Shown here: positions 11,700-22,818 of the stretch, piece by piece
Layout of the letters: every line of letters begins with the position of its first letter
Position numbering within the stretch: the stretch's first letter is position 1
NCBI GenBank assembly: GCA_003439945.1
Contig: QVRM01004007.1
Coordinates: 186,001-250,000, forward strand
Origin: Dermanyssus gallinae
Taxonomy: Eukaryota > Arthropoda > Arachnida > Mesostigmata > Dermanyssidae
Direction: 5' to 3'
DNA: 64,000 nt
Position numbers and translations under genes: made by a program
Notes under the pieces: model-generated
Database searches by the model: none
What the model was told of the DNA's origin: nothing
Seen by the model: the letters and a program-made list of their open reading frames with translations, nothing else

Positions 11700-12335
11700 A
11701 GCATCTGGCTTTTTTTACGTGTGATGTTGGTGACCAATCGAATGGTCGGTATTGAGATGAACGTGGCCTGGTGGTCAGAGAATGTTGTTGTGATTGAGCC
11801 GCTTTAAATGACAACCTCGGGACTTACATTGGAGTAAATGTGATCGATACAAATGGCGCTGTAGCCGAAGCGATCTCCTCTCATCTCCACTACGGCGACT
11901 CACACTCCACTCGGCACACCGACGAAGTCGTTAAAGTGAAATGAGCACAGTATTTATTGAAGATCACGAGAGTTTTCGTCATTTCAATGAACATCGATAT
12001 TAGCATCACCAAGAAGGAGCACAATTTGGCTGTTAATCTTTAAAATTACAATTTCTAATCAATGTATGAAATCGGCGGCTTTGCCAGACGGCGATAGAGT
12101 GCGCCAACCAGAAGAGATTTTCCCTTCACCACACCGCTCACCCCCACTGCTAAACTCCCGCACAAGAAGGTGCTAAGAAAGAATAACTGTGCAATTTAAA
12201 TGAACAAGTTGCGACTTCCCGGAGCCTTGTTTCTAAATTGGCTATCACAGAGGGTTCGCACGGCAGGCTCGCGAAGAACATTTCGAGGTCATGGCAATGT
12301 GACTTGAGCCCTTTGACCCACTTGAGCATACCGTT
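11700..12335 (-). pseudogene. Endonuclease fragment of a CR1/Jockey-like LINE
   Basis: The minus strand encodes GLKSHCHDLEMFFASLPCEP and later KSLLVGA and SAICIDHIY-like motifs. These match the endonuclease at 59240-59930 nearly residue by residue, so this is a broken copy of the same family. It abuts the RT fragment of another LINE at 11652. Stops and frame shifts occur. Confidence 0.75.
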
Positions 12336-12346
12336 TTCTGTGGAAT

Positions 12347-12521
12347 ACCTTTTCGGACTGACCCTCAGCCAACATTTAACGTCTACGAGACTACTTTCGC
12401 ATTGTTTCGTAAAACGGGCCCCATAAATACAAATTCGCAACGGTGGGGCTCAAACCCATGCACCTTTGTATCTCCTTCGGTCGCGAGGCGCACGCGAATG
12501 AACCAAGCCACCGACCTCGAC
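12347..12521 (-). mobile_element. SINE family A (tRNA-derived head), minus strand
   Basis: On the minus strand the head has a pol III B box (GGTTTGAGCCC) and a body like the SINEs at 45533-45699 and 52689-52878. The repeat TTTCTGTGG(A/C)AT flanks it at 12335-12346 and 12522-12533, consistent with a target-site duplication of about 12 bases with one mismatch. It sits beside the endonuclease fragment. Confidence 0.75.
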
Positions 12522-12594
12522 TTTCTGTGGCATGATTGACTCAAAAGTTTCACCTAAGCATCAACAAAAATTTCGCTATCTGCCAGTGGAATTG

Positions 12595-12790
12595 ATTATT
12601 AAAACCCGAGCGAATTCGAGACCCAGAGCGGCCACTCCTAAATTGGTTTTCGTGGTTCCCAATTTAAACAAGGTGAATGCCGGAGTGGACTAAAAATCGA
12701 CCATGATCGAAAAAAAAACGGGGAGCACAGATGTCTCAATAAAAAGAGATGGTGCATTACCATCCAACCCCCAATTAAGTTATGTTAAGT
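12595..12790 (+). mobile_element. SINE family B, 5'-truncated, plus strand
   Basis: The body (CGGCCACTCCTAAATTGG, then GGTGAATGCCGGAGTGG) matches the SINEs at 30803-30990, 22550-22745, 42585-42790 and, reversed, 17200-17393. Only the end of the tRNA-like head (GAATTCGAGACCC) remains. Confidence 0.7.
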
Positions 12791-12864
12791 TAGAATAATG
12801 GCAGGCTATGAGATTTTCCGAGTGGTATCAACAGCGCGCCCCTAAAGAAGTTCCTTTGTCATAC

Positions 12865-13019
12865 CTGTCCATTCCGTATACCGAGTTCACAAACGATTTC
12901 GCCGAACGTGAAGCGTCCATGACTACTGAAACAATGCCAATGTCCGTCCTCTCGATCCTTGTCCAAGAGGTAGAGTTCCTGCATACGCTTCAGGTATTTG
13001 GATAACTGCGAGGTCCGGT
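12865..13019 (-). CDS. ASTE1: Asteroid/ASTE1-like protein, exon before the XPG-I region (copy 2)
   Basis: Exon of 155 bases; acceptor after GTTTGATTGATTCAG and donor GTATGA. It takes two bases from the previous exon and ends in phase 0, matching the phase-0 start of 4902-4698. The translation includes LKRMQELYLL and FGEIVCELGIRNGQ. It aligns with the ASTE1 stretch (KDRAREKIQ ... REVFIQVLIKLRV) directly before the XPG-I acids, which is where a gene model needs it. No long frame with ATG exists here; I found it by searching for the missing piece. A second acceptor 14 bases inside is possible. Confidence 0.65.
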
Positions 13020-13246
13020 CTGAATCAATCAAACAAACAACTTTTCTTAGATGCTACTTTCTCCATAACCTAACCACCTTTAGCAGGTCCTACATGCATA
13101 ATAGTTATATAACGGTGAACTATAACTCAAAAAGGGTTATTTATGATAACATTTGATGGAGGTCATATTATTCAAATTGTGATCTTAACAGTGACTATTG
13201 TGGACGCTAGCGAAGTGAGTTCCATATTACGTATTTGTAGTAATAC

Positions 13247-13301
13247 GGCCAATATTCGGTCATTATATACCAGTATGGTATATAATGACCGAATATTGGC
13301 C
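13247..13301. repeat. Perfect palindrome, 26-base arms, 3-base loop
   Basis: Arms at 13247-13272 and 13276-13301 are exact reverse complements around GTA at 13273-13275. The DNA could form a cruciform and any RNA a tight hairpin. No flanking TA or other duplication clearly marks it as a transposon. Confidence 0.95.
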
Positions 13302-13400
13302 CGAAGATTGACACCACAATATCAACCGGGGTCAATAACCGGGGGCTAGAAGAGCCGTATATTCACGACCATCTGCAAAGAGGTAGAGTATGTAATAAGC

Positions 13401-13811
13401 ATGTCCGTCGACCGAGTAGTGAACCTATCGATCTGTGCAGTACCAAAGATATCAAAGGTACGCGCACTAGCCGATGAACTCAACGAGCCCTTTCGGGGTA
13501 CTATTAAGCAGGCGGATAGTGCGTTGGTGGAAATAATCGAGACTCGAATGGCTAAACAGTTCTCAGCAAAGGACGACGTCCATGTAAGCCCGGTTGGAGG
13601 GACAATCATGGCGCTAGAAGTGGCCAAGAGGCTCTGTAAACGCATGCAATTAAACAGCGCCCATCAAACGCTCCGCGAGATCCCCCACGCTACCTCCCCA
13701 GCGGTCGAGGAGGAACAGACAACACCAGCAAGCTCCGACATGGCCGTAACAGCAAGAAGAGCTGCAACCACAGAAAGACGACAAGTACAAGACGATCGGG
13801 ATGACCTGTAG
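13401..13811 (+). CDS. Unrecognised open frame, 136 codons
   Basis: The frame starts at ATG 13401 and reads MSVDRVVNLSICAVP; its second half is polar and rich in Ala, Thr, Glu and Arg. I recognise no domain. It lies 300 bases upstream of a plus-strand LINE tail (14115-14790), so it could be part of that element's first frame. I see no splice signals tying it to the host gene. It may be chance. Confidence 0.25.
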   Translation: MSVDRVVNLSICAVPKISKVRALADELNEPFRGTIKQADSALVEIIETRMAKQFSAKDDVHVSPVGGTIMALEVAKRLCKRMQLNSAHQTLREIPHATSPAVEEEQTTPASSDMAVTARRAATTERRQVQDDRDDL

Positions 13812-14114
13812 CAGCAGGCGCACGAAAAAAGCAGAACTAATGGGAGAGAGCGACAACAATTACGGGAAGCAGGCGTATGACAGCACCTATGAGAGCACTC
13901 GTGCGGATTGTGTTGTCCAATGGAATCGCGAGCAAAGGAACACAGCATCCGAAAAAACTACGACGAGCTGCTACAGATATATAGCGATTACATAGTATTG
14001 AAAAGGCATTTTTGTGCCAACAGTAAAATACGCTAAAGCTATTGTGAGTTCAGACGCAAGCATGGTAAACAAACTGGACACCATGCTTGTCAACGTGCAA
14101 TTGGCTGACATGCA

Positions 14115-14790
14115 ATGCAATGTAGGTACGCATGTGCAGCACAGCTTACCGAAGGAGAGTTTGGAGTCTTCAGCTTCTGGGCTAGGGAAGCACAAGCAAA
14201 GATATCGTATGTAAGCCGTCTACAAAATAAAGCTGCAGGTAACGAAGAACAAAACTGGGCGGCCGAACTGCACACAGCAAAACTGACTGAGAGAAATATA
14301 GGCAAATGGCGTATACGGGTAAAGTACCATACACGCAAAGTTAAGTGTAATAGAATGGACCTTGAAGAACATGAGGTAATGACAATTAAACAGATAACCA
14401 AGGATGTGAAGAAGAAAGTTAACGAAACAGCCAAGGAGAGATGGCGAGCGGATATGGAAAAAACATCTTTGCAATTGTACAGGCAACAAAAAAATAAATA
14501 CGGCCGAAAAGATACTCGAACTTGCAAGCCTCAGGGCCGTTCGCTAGCTGCAGTGACGGTAGGTTCAACACCTGACTACTGGTGACCAGATACTCGGAAA
14601 TGAGCGTTCCGTGTAGAGCGTGTGATATACAAGAGGAATTCATAAAATACATTCTGCTGAGGTCGACGAGTTAAGAGGAGTGAGAAGAGTATCCCTGGCT
14701 GAGGCATTAGGTTTTGGTGATGAGCCAATACGGCAAGAGTTAAATGAATCCAAACGCAGGCTAGGGAAATGGTGTAGATTGTAGAGAACC
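14115..14790 (+). pseudogene. LINE 3' end (C-terminal domain)
   Basis: Plus-strand frames give a basic, helical stretch (14220-14520, including EVMTIKQITKDVKKKVNET) and then, after frame changes, a Cys-containing motif with ELRGVRRVSLAEALGFGDEP near 14660-14730. This resembles the region after the RT in non-LTR elements, ending in LGKWCRL. I see no poly(A) tail. Family unknown. Confidence 0.45.
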
Positions 14791-15025
14791 ATGGGGGAAC
14801 ACCCCGTTAAACCTAACCATTGTGTAATTAATACAACAATTGTGATAATTCAATGAATAGTAGCAATGCACTATGTACGAGGATGTTTACAAAAATAAAC
14901 ATAGTGATATCATAGTAATAATATAATATATATATACAAAGCCGGCAGCACGCTGTGTGACATACTGCACAACGATGACATCTGTTTCAAAATATATTCA
15001 AAAGCAATGGTAAATAAGAAATGTA

Positions 15026-15027
<2 letters not shown>

Positions 15028-15058
<31 letters not shown>
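15028..15058. repeat. (TA)n microsatellite at the mariner junction
   Basis: The TA tract runs directly up to the mariner terminal repeat; its last TA is the left target duplication. Confidence 0.95.
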
Positions 15059-15061
<3 letters not shown>

Positions 15062-16357
15062 GTAGTTCCACAAGTTTTTAAAATAAAAACCAAGAATTTT
15101 CCAAATCTTGTTTTTAATTTTTTCTTATTTGATATACTCCTCGAGAAGCTCAATACACTTTTCCCACCGAGATTTCAGAGCATTTATACCTCTTGAGTAA
15201 AATTCTGCGTCTTTAGACTGAAAATAGGCATTGACAGCAGTTGTAACCTCTTCATTGCTGGAAAAACGCTTTCCACCGAGACGATTCTTCAAATGTCTGA
15301 AGAGGAAATAATCAGAGGGGGCCAGGTCTGGAGAATAGGAAGGTTGTTCAATAAGTTCGAACCTCAGTTGGGCCAGTTTTGGCGTTGCTTGCCGCGACTT
15401 GTGTGCGGGAGCATTGTCCTGGTGAAACAGGACAACCTTCTTCTGCAAAGCGGGCCGTTTAACGATGAGTTCTTGCTTCAGGCAGTCCAACAGTCTTGCA
15501 TAATATTCTCCCGTGATCGTTTTACCGCTCTCAAGGTAGTCGACCAGAATTATTCCACGTTGGTCCCAAAAAACCGTAGCCATCATCTTTCCGGCTGATG
15601 CCGTTGTCCGCACCCTCTTCGGAGGTCCTTCACCAGGTGCACACGATTGGCGAGATGCTTCTTGGGTCTCGGAAGTGTAGTGATGGACCCAGCTTTCATC
15701 GACGGTCACGAATCTGCGCCAAAAATCCGACGGATTTTTCGACATCTTGGCCAAATTTCGCTGTGAAGCGGAAACACGCGCGTCTGTTTGGCCTTGGTTG
15801 AGCAAATGCGGCACTCATTTTGCTCTGGGTTTTTTATCTTCAAGTTCTCGTGCAGGATGAAATGCACACTACCCAAACTGATCCCCAAGGCCTCCGATAT
15901 CTCCTTAATGTTCACTCGCTTATCTGCGGCAACGATTTTCCGCACTTTTTCCACGTTTTCCTCATTAGTTGCCGTTTTTGGGGGTCCTGAACGTAGTTCA
16001 TCCTCGGTGCTCCTGCGACCTCTTTTTAACTCATTAATCCAGTTGGAAACAGAGGCAAAATATGGCGCAAAGTCACCGTACACCTCGTCTAACTCAGTTT
16101 TCACTTGGGTCGCATTCCAACTTTTGAAATAAAAACGCTTGATAACCACTCGAAACTCTTCTTTTCTCAATTTTTCAAAATCACGCCGATACGTTGCACG
16201 GGAAAAGCGATCAAACGAAATCGCAACGGCCAATCACCATAATATTTTGACTGCTAGCATTCGAAATGTTGCCGTTTCCAATAGCGGTGAAAGCGCAAAA
16301 AATTCTGCAAAAATCGATTTCTGAAAAGCTCATTTTAAGAACTTGTAGAACTACCTG
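15059..16357 (-). mobile_element. Mariner-family DNA transposon, 1299 bp
   Basis: The ends are inverted repeats of at least 26 bases starting CAGGTAGTT on each strand, with two mismatches. TA dinucleotides flank them at 15057-15058 and 16358-16359. Length and D,D34D transposase fit the mariner family. The transposase is on the minus strand and is broken by one frameshift, but it keeps all three catalytic aspartates. It could be mobilised only by transposase from elsewhere. Confidence 0.95.
15125..16233 (-). pseudogene. Mariner transposase, one frameshift
   Basis: The N-terminal frame (16233 down to about 15810) holds the helix-turn-helix DNA-binding part (ISEALGISLGSVHFILHENL). The second frame (about 15814 to 15125) holds the catalytic part: VTVDESWVHH, LFHQDNAPAH and YSPDLAPSDYFLF. 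Exactly 34 residues separate the second and third aspartates. The break lies near 15810, just before PHLLNQGQ. It cuts and pastes DNA at TA sites when intact. The few other defects suggest a fairly recent arrival. Confidence 0.9.
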
Positions 16358-16449
16358 TATATCTCATTTCTTTTCGGGAATACATGATGCACATGCGTCA
16401 CTAGCCGCCTGCGTGACTAGTGTGGGGCTCACATACAACTAAACCCAGA

Positions 16450-17160
16450 TTCTTTCCTACCCCCAGGCTCGATCCTAGTTTGGCATTACTACTCTATCAC
16501 TTTCTATCATCCCGCATCGGCCGGGTCGGCCTCTCACAGCGGCTGGTCCTGCTTCCCAAGCTTCCCTGAGTGCATCACACCGTTGAACAGTATGCTCCGC
16601 GGTGTTCGCCTCTCCAGAGTCACACAGTACGCAAGTATCGCTGATAGCCTTTTTAATCCCTGACATGTAAATCTTGAAGTGGCCGTGTCCGGACAGTGTC
16701 TAAGTCGTCCAGTAGCAAAGTTCCCCGTGTCGGCGGTGGTACCACGCCCTGAGGCCCGGTATTAGATTCTTGGTCCAGCTCCCCGTGGTGACACCGGGTC
16801 TTACCTGCGCCCATTCCTCTTGCCAGGCCAATAATGTGGCACTCGAGGCCCCGGTGAGATCCATATCTTTACTTCGGTACATTACTTCCTTCAGCCGCTA
16901 GAAGGTCCCATGGCAGCACCTTGGCTAGAACCAGGAGAGTTTTAGTCGAGACTTTCCGATACGCCCAGCTTATCCTGACTGTCAGCGTTCGTTGGGTCGA
17001 CCTTACTGCACCCCTATTTTTCGGCGTCCGCAGTGCCATGTCCCCCAGACTGGAACTGCGTATAGCGCCGTTGATTCGACCACCGAGTCCAGGAGCCTTT
17101 TTCTCCTCTGCCACCCCACCGGCCCTAGGCATGATCCGCGGCAGGTCCCCTTTTGGGCTA
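16450..17160 (-). pseudogene. LINE C-terminal remnant
   Basis: The minus strand shows a stretch after the RT (TVRISWAYRKVSTKTLLVLA, near 17000), a region with WQEEWAQV (near 16820), and a zinc motif CVLCDSGEANTAEHTVQRC (C-x2-C-x9-H-x4-C, near 16630-16580). This order fits the RNase H/C-terminal end of an R1/I-type LINE. Frames are interrupted. Its upstream side is cut by a short TA tract (17165-17187) and the SINE at 17200-17393. Confidence 0.65.
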
Positions 17161-17199
17161 CTTCGGTATATATATATATATATATATTTTTTTTCTCTT

Positions 17200-17393
17200 T
17201 TTAGATTTTCCGTAAGGCTATTGCTCGTGTACGTTTTTTTCATGTCATGGCTAATTGTTTAATTCCGCTCCGGCATTTACCTTGTCTAAATTGGAAAACA
17301 TGCAAGTCAATTTAAGAGTGGCCGGTCTAGGTCTTGAACCCAGTCCTCCCGAATGCAAGGCAAAGGCTTTGCCACTAAGCCATCGTGCTCGGT
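17200..17393 (-). mobile_element. SINE family B, minus strand
   Basis: Read on the minus strand, the head has an A-box-like TGGCTTAGTGG and a B-box-like GGTTCAAGACC, followed by a body like 30803-30990 and a tail ending near 17200. The B-box centre differs from the tRNA consensus. Confidence 0.75.
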
Positions 17394-17399
17394 ATATAT

Positions 17400-18250
17400 A
17401 TACGGCCATTCACTACATTATCGAGTTAGTCAGGCGTTGTCCTAAGGAACCCTATGCAGATGTATACACCCTTTCCCTATACTCAATATACATTGTCTTT
17501 TATAATCTGCAGATGTATTGTGCATATTGCAAGCCGCATCAATAAAAATCGTGGAAAAGCTAACAAACACCAAACAACGTAGATAATATTAAATGCAACA
17601 TTACTAACAACAGAAATCATGAGTTTATTCAAATTAATTATTGATTTTTTCCTTATTAAGAATAGAAATATGTTCATTATGAAATCCGACACACGGTCGT
17701 GTTTTGTTGGCTAATCAAAGACCAAATCCGCGCTGCTTTCCTGTACTGGACCTATACGGGTATTTCTCAGCAATAAAATGTAGCAGCAGCACAAGGTTTA
17801 ATCAGATCTAAGAGGGAAAATGCACGTGAAAAAGCTAACCACTCAAAATGGCCTATGGCTCAAAGCGGTTACATCTTGCGATGTCAAATCTAAGATCCGC
17901 ACATTTAGGATGGAATAAAAACTTCATTTCTGAAAAAATAGGCGTCGAGCTCAACAATATATTCTAAATGATCTAGCCCCTGGGCGACCTCCTCAGTACA
18001 GGGTTTATATGCTTTTGAGTGTATTTGCAAGTACTCATGAATAAGGCTATGTGTTTCATTCATTCATTCATACAGCCTGGATTAGGCAAAAGTGACCGCG
18101 ACTATATATTTACATATAAAGAAGTCATTCATTACCTTCATTGGAGTAATAAAAACATACAGTTGGCTCGATGTCATTATGGAGGAAAGTTTTGAAGAAG
18201 TTGCGTACTACCTGCAAAAAAAAAACAAGCAAAAACATGACATGTGAGTA
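17400..18250. other. No gene seen
   Basis: A/T-rich sequence with a short ATTC repeat near 18058. I find no supported coding region. The right part may be the 3' untranslated end of the minus-strand LINE at 18256-20060. Confidence 0.4.
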
Positions 18251-18255
18251 ACGGT

Positions 18256-20060
18256 TTATGATGTATAATAAGCTTGAGCTTGAAGTTTGGATAACACAAT
18301 CGATTTGTACAAACGAAGATACAGCGTAGGCTCCTTGACAACAAAACAGCGGAAAAACCTATTCACAAGTATGAATGCTGCTTTGACTAGTTCTTTGATA
18401 TGTGCAGAGAAGGTGAGGTCTACCGAGATTAAAACTCCAAGATCCCGCGTCACGTTGGCCGTTGTTAGTGTTGATCCGTTGAGTTTAGCTCAGAGAAGCC
18501 GTGTCTTACAACGAGACATCTGTGAACGGAGAGCTGCGTACCATTGTCAACGCACCACCGGCTGACACCGTCCACCGCGGACTGTAATGCTGTGTGCGCC
18601 GATGAGAAGTCAAGCGCACTATACATTTTAAGATCGTCTGCGTACAAAAGATATTGAACAGTCGACGGTATATAGATAACGTGAGTCAACTCTAGCAGTT
18701 GCGTACACGTAGATCGCCGAGGCACAAAACCATGTTGCGTCGCATCTGATAATTTGTTTAGAGTCATATAATTGGTGATGTGTCTAACTAGAACTATCTC
18801 AAATACTGTGCAGGCAACGGAGCACAGCGACACTAGACGATAAGTCTCGACGCGCTTCTTAGGTCCCTTCTCATGTATCAGGGTCACAATGCGTTGCTTA
18901 AAAAACGTAGGGATTTTGGAATCATAATACGAACGCTCGAATTTCAGCTTTAATAGCCCGCTAAAAGTAGGGCCAGTTTTTTTAAAATATAAGCGGAATG
19001 CCGTCAGGTTTGTGGCTATACTTGGGCTTTACACGCATCGATTGCAAGTAAATGTCACGTTTGTTGAACTCCATCGGTGAGTCACGAAGAACTATCCAAC
19101 TATGAACCGTTGTCGTGGGAGATGCGCTCGTTATTGGAGCAGAGTTGAACAAAGATGATAAATGCGATGCCAGGAGCTCAACCTTATCCTCGTCCTTCGA
19201 TACAGAGCGCGAGCCTGACTCCAGGGTCGAGTGCGAGCTTCATTGCTGACGATCTGCATATTGGCGTATCGGAACAGAGCCCTGCTGTCTTTGACGTTTA
19301 TATTCAACTCCGTCGGAACACGAAGTTGCTTTGTCGACTTCGTGAGCTTCCGGTAAAGCGAAAAGCACGATTTGGAATCCGGCGACAAAGCGATGAGTTG
19401 ATCGAGACGCAATACATAAGAGCGAATGGTCCCAATGTTCTTATCGACGACAATGAGTTTAAAGCAGTTCATTAGAATGCGGCAACGTCGAATAAATTGA
19501 TTCTGCATTTTATCAACATCGTGGCAATTAAAGAAGAAATCGCTCCTATCAATCAGATTTAAGTGTGTGACTATTGCCTCAACGTTCATTTTCTGGAAGT
19601 TGACTCAACTGAACAATTACACGTTACAGAACCGCCTCTGTAACGTCGATTTTAATACTTAAAAAGAGGAGCTTGAGGTTCGAGGTAATGATCGGATCAG
19701 ATATTACAATGTAGTCAATCGCGTCAGGGTCTGTTATTAAAATGAGATCGAAGGTCGGCCCAGATTAATACGTGGCGCAATCGATCATCTGGACCAGGTT
19801 GCTTTCAAAACAGCAGTTTCCGAAAAGGGCACGCATTGTTGTAGTTAAGGATGTTTCAACAGCAGTCCAGTCAATTTGTAGTAGGTTAAAATCGCCGACT
19901 GTCGTTACGGGTCCATCAAACTGACAGTAAGAATTGATGGCTTCGCTGCATTCACGAATCCGGGCCGTGCGTGTAAAAGTATCACCGGCGGTTGATACGT
20001 GGAAACAACACACACGATATCTTGTGTGCGGTGTGAGCAATTCAACTCAATCAAAATAAG
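18256..20060 (-). pseudogene. CR1/Jockey-like LINE remnant, internally deleted
   Basis: Minus strand: endonuclease piece with TVGDFNLLQIDW at 19920-19870, a linker (19589-19131), RT start (VSLCSVACTVFEIVLVRH, then HGFVPRRSTCTQLLEL), the box YLLYADDLKMYS near 18650, and a thumb-like part (RDLGVLISVDLTFSAHIKEL) at 18450-18380. The palm segment between the RSTCTQLLEL motif and YADD is missing, so RT motifs A and B are deleted. Several frames are used. It differs from the 57.6-62.2 kb family. Confidence 0.7.
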
Positions 20061-20299
20061 GTCTCTTAAATCTAAACCACCAGATACAGAACCGTATGCT
20101 ATTGCATACTAGGCATAATTATACCCATAGAACACGATGAACAACTTCGGCACCTCCGTTCCTTCACTGCTACGCGAATAGTGTATGCAGATAGTCTAAC
20201 CACTAGAGTACCATAACAGGATGTAAACAAACTTAAACTTTGGAGCAAAATAAAAACAACAAATGGCGTGCTAGAAAACACTTTGCTTTGACTTTCATT

Positions 20300-20948
20300 G
20301 TCCAGTTTCTACAGTACACAAAAATCATAACAATTCTACTGAACGAATAGCGACATCCACTGTTCTACCTAGTACTTTAGGAATATACTGTTCCTCCTCT
20401 AAAGGTTAATAGTAGACGCTGGCTTAATATTACATTATTATTAATATTGGCTTAATATTACCTTATATTAAATTAATATTACCCTTCCATGTACGCCTCC
20501 ATGCTGAGAAAATCATACAAAAAAGATTGCTTTTAGTATCTACTACCGAAACAAGAGAGCAGGGGGTTCAACTATGAGTACTGACTTTTTACTGAAGTCT
20601 TATAGAACCTCACAAGACTGTGCGTAAATGCATTTCCTCCCTAATAAATAAATTTGGCACAAAAAGCCCGAGATAAGCCATAAGGGAGTAACTGAAGGCA
20701 ATAGAAGAGCGGTGACCCACAACTCCTTTGTCTCACCACCAAGAGATAATTAAATATTTTTGTATAGTTTCTCACAGTACATAGCATAACATTAAAATTA
20801 TTTATAAGTAACAATCAATGTAAGTGCCTACCGCTCACAAAGTTCTTCAGTCTGTCGAGCTGTTCAATCAATAGTTACGACTACATGTAGATAGGCTATT
20901 TTGTTACTTACTTCTGCAGCTTAAAATCAACTTACTGATATATATGTA

Positions 20949-20996
<48 letters not shown>

Positions 20997-21110
20997 CACA
21001 TCCTCATTTTTACCTTGTGGTAGAGCTTGCCTCCTGCGGAAAGTTACAAAATAAATAAGGTGCAATGTAAGATAACTACGTCTGATCCACTTTAACCAAC
21101 TGACGTTTCA
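20300..21110. other. No gene seen; (TA)n at 20938-20993
   Basis: A/T-rich sequence with a TTAATATTA-rich patch near 20420-20480. A 28-base minus-strand stretch at 20829-20856 has splice-like borders and a length that would fit the asteroid-like gene, but I do not call it. Confidence 0.4.
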
Positions 21111-21136
21111 AACGAGGTACAAATGTATATCAATAC

Positions 21137-21179
21137 CTCCCCTCGCATCCGTAACGATGAAAGCAATCGCGCTCTCAGT
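21137..21179 (-). CDS. ASTE1: Candidate small exon of the asteroid-like gene (copy 2)
   Basis: This 43-base stretch runs from an AG acceptor to the donor GTATTG and starts in phase 0. It leaves one base, exactly what lies between 21355 (ends phase 0) and 13019 (needs one base). The translation includes IAFIVTDARG, which resembles the strand ending in VVLDG in ASTE1. The pyrimidine tract is weak, and about 12 residues of a helix expected before it are not accounted for. It may be part of a longer exon or wrong. Confidence 0.35.
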
Positions 21180-21354
21180 CTTATTAGGTCAAACCAACAT
21201 GGACCTGGTGTTCCTAAGCGACCGGCTCGGACACGTGATTGGCTGCTATACGCCCAAGTGAATATATCGGTATATGTAGTAATGTCTTACATCAGCACGT
21301 GATTTACTGCTATATGTCCAAGTCAATATATACATATATGCAGTAATGTCTTAC

Positions 21355-21552
21355 CTCAGCATAGGCAGGCACATCCGATAATGCTAGGCCGTTCATGACG
21401 GAATTCCAGAGGCTATGGGAAACGTTGGCTCCATCGATAACACATCGGCTCCCGTGGTGGTTCCTAACCTCGCATAGCAGAGGATTTACGTCGACAAACG
21501 AGCGCATACCTGGCACTTTCAGACGCCTCCCAGAGCCCCTCCCTCCGTCCAT
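21355..21552 (-). CDS. ASTE1: Asteroid/ASTE1-like protein, N-terminal XPG-N exon (copy 2)
   Basis: From ATG at 21552 to the donor GTAAGA after 21355 there are 66 codons, ending in phase 0. After a short basic leader the translation reads VPGMRSFVDVNPLL and then RCVIDGANVSHSLW. This is the XPG-N pattern of the family (MGxRGL.SFV ... VIDGNNL), and the Asp of VIDG is kept. An acceptor-like TTGTTTGCAG precedes the ATG by 19 bases, so a 5' untranslated exon is possible. An alternative is that the true start is in an upstream exon spliced near the VPG motif. Confidence 0.6.
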
Positions 21553-21639
21553 ATTTATGCAGTGACGACAAACTGCAAACAATTTTTTAAATGACACATG
21601 TACATGGGACGCGACAGTGACCCTTGCAACCAACGAATA

Positions 21640-22545
21640 GCTACGGCAATATATTTGCTAGACCAGACGCGACAGCGCCTCCTCTCAGTAAATAACGATA
21701 CCAATATTCGTTGTAGCTGCTGATGTTGGTGCGGCCATTATTACTTGATTGTAGCTTCCTTTGATTAGCACATTAGACACGATTGTAGCTTCATTTGATT
21801 AGCACATTACGCACTGCGTGACATGCAATACAAATAACCGCACTTACTCTTAAATTGCTTGGTAATTAGGAATACGCGATTATATTTTAACTATCGCCTT
21901 TTTAGCAACGAGATGAGGAACTATGATGCTATCCAGAAAGAGCGGCTCTCAGTAGAATGCGGGACCGTCTTCTGCCAGCCCTGGCATTGGTTACGTCACG
22001 TCGACAGCATGAAAAAAAATTTCCCTTCCCCCTAAGGAGGAGACAATCCTAAGGTTTTTGTTTGTGTTCTCTGTCATACTCAAGTTCAAAGTCAATTAAT
22101 GACAAATTATTTTCAAGACTTCTTTTCAGTACAAATACCCTGAGCCCGCTTGCTACTAACAGGGATGACAGTTGTCCACCATTACGTAATACCAATGTTG
22201 TCATGCATCACGTTTACGTAAAAACAATCATATCTCATACTAATGGTTTCTATCCGGATGCCAAGTTCGATCAAATCCACTTCAAAGGCGTTGTTGCTTC
22301 GTCGGGCACATCACGTCTAAAGGTGAACTCCATATAATCGTTCATCGGCTTCATTCAATAGCACTACAGAAAAGTTTGCTGATGCCCGTGAATAGAACAC
22401 AGTACAAGGAGACGAAGAATCGAATCGAAATATTCGATTTTTGAATTTTGAATTTGCCCGCCACAACGGCAGCGCGCTCTCCCTTTTTTTAAAAATAAAG
22501 TCTAGTTAATTGTTGCGCTATGTACACATACTGGGCAGATGCACA
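21640..22545. other. No gene seen
   Basis: No supported coding region on either strand. A 25-base unit containing TTGTAGCTTC is roughly repeated near 21748-21800. The stretch may hold the promoter or 5' untranslated exon of copy 2, but I see no clear signal. Confidence 0.35.
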
Positions 22546-22549
22546 TAGC

Positions 22550-22745
22550 ACCATCAAGCAAGGTGGTATCGTGGCCTTGCATTCGGGAGGGTTTGGGTTC
22601 AAGATCTGCACTGGCCACTCTTAAATAGTTTTTCATGGTTTCCAATTTAAACAAATTGAATGGCGGAGTGAATTTTAATTAACAAAGAAGACATGAGCAC
22701 AAAAAAGAGATGGTGCATTACCATTCAACTCCTATGTTTAACATT
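22550..22745 (+). mobile_element. SINE family B, plus strand
   Basis: The head (GGTATCGTGGCCTTGCATTC, then GGTTCAAGATC) is followed by the shared body (GGCCACTCTTAAATAG) and an A-rich tail ending GATGGTGCATTACC. A short deletion in the head removes the block between the A-box and TTGCATTC seen in 30803-30990. Confidence 0.75.
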
Positions 22746-22818
22746 GTTGAATTTTACTGTACTGTGTGTTTTTCAGATTTGTTATTGGTGTTGTCTACGT
22801 TGTAGTATGCTTGTGTTA

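Noticed and set aside
15293..15598. Plus-strand frame of 101 codons across the mariner
   Set aside because: It is the antisense shadow of the transposase, whose catalytic motifs are on the minus strand.
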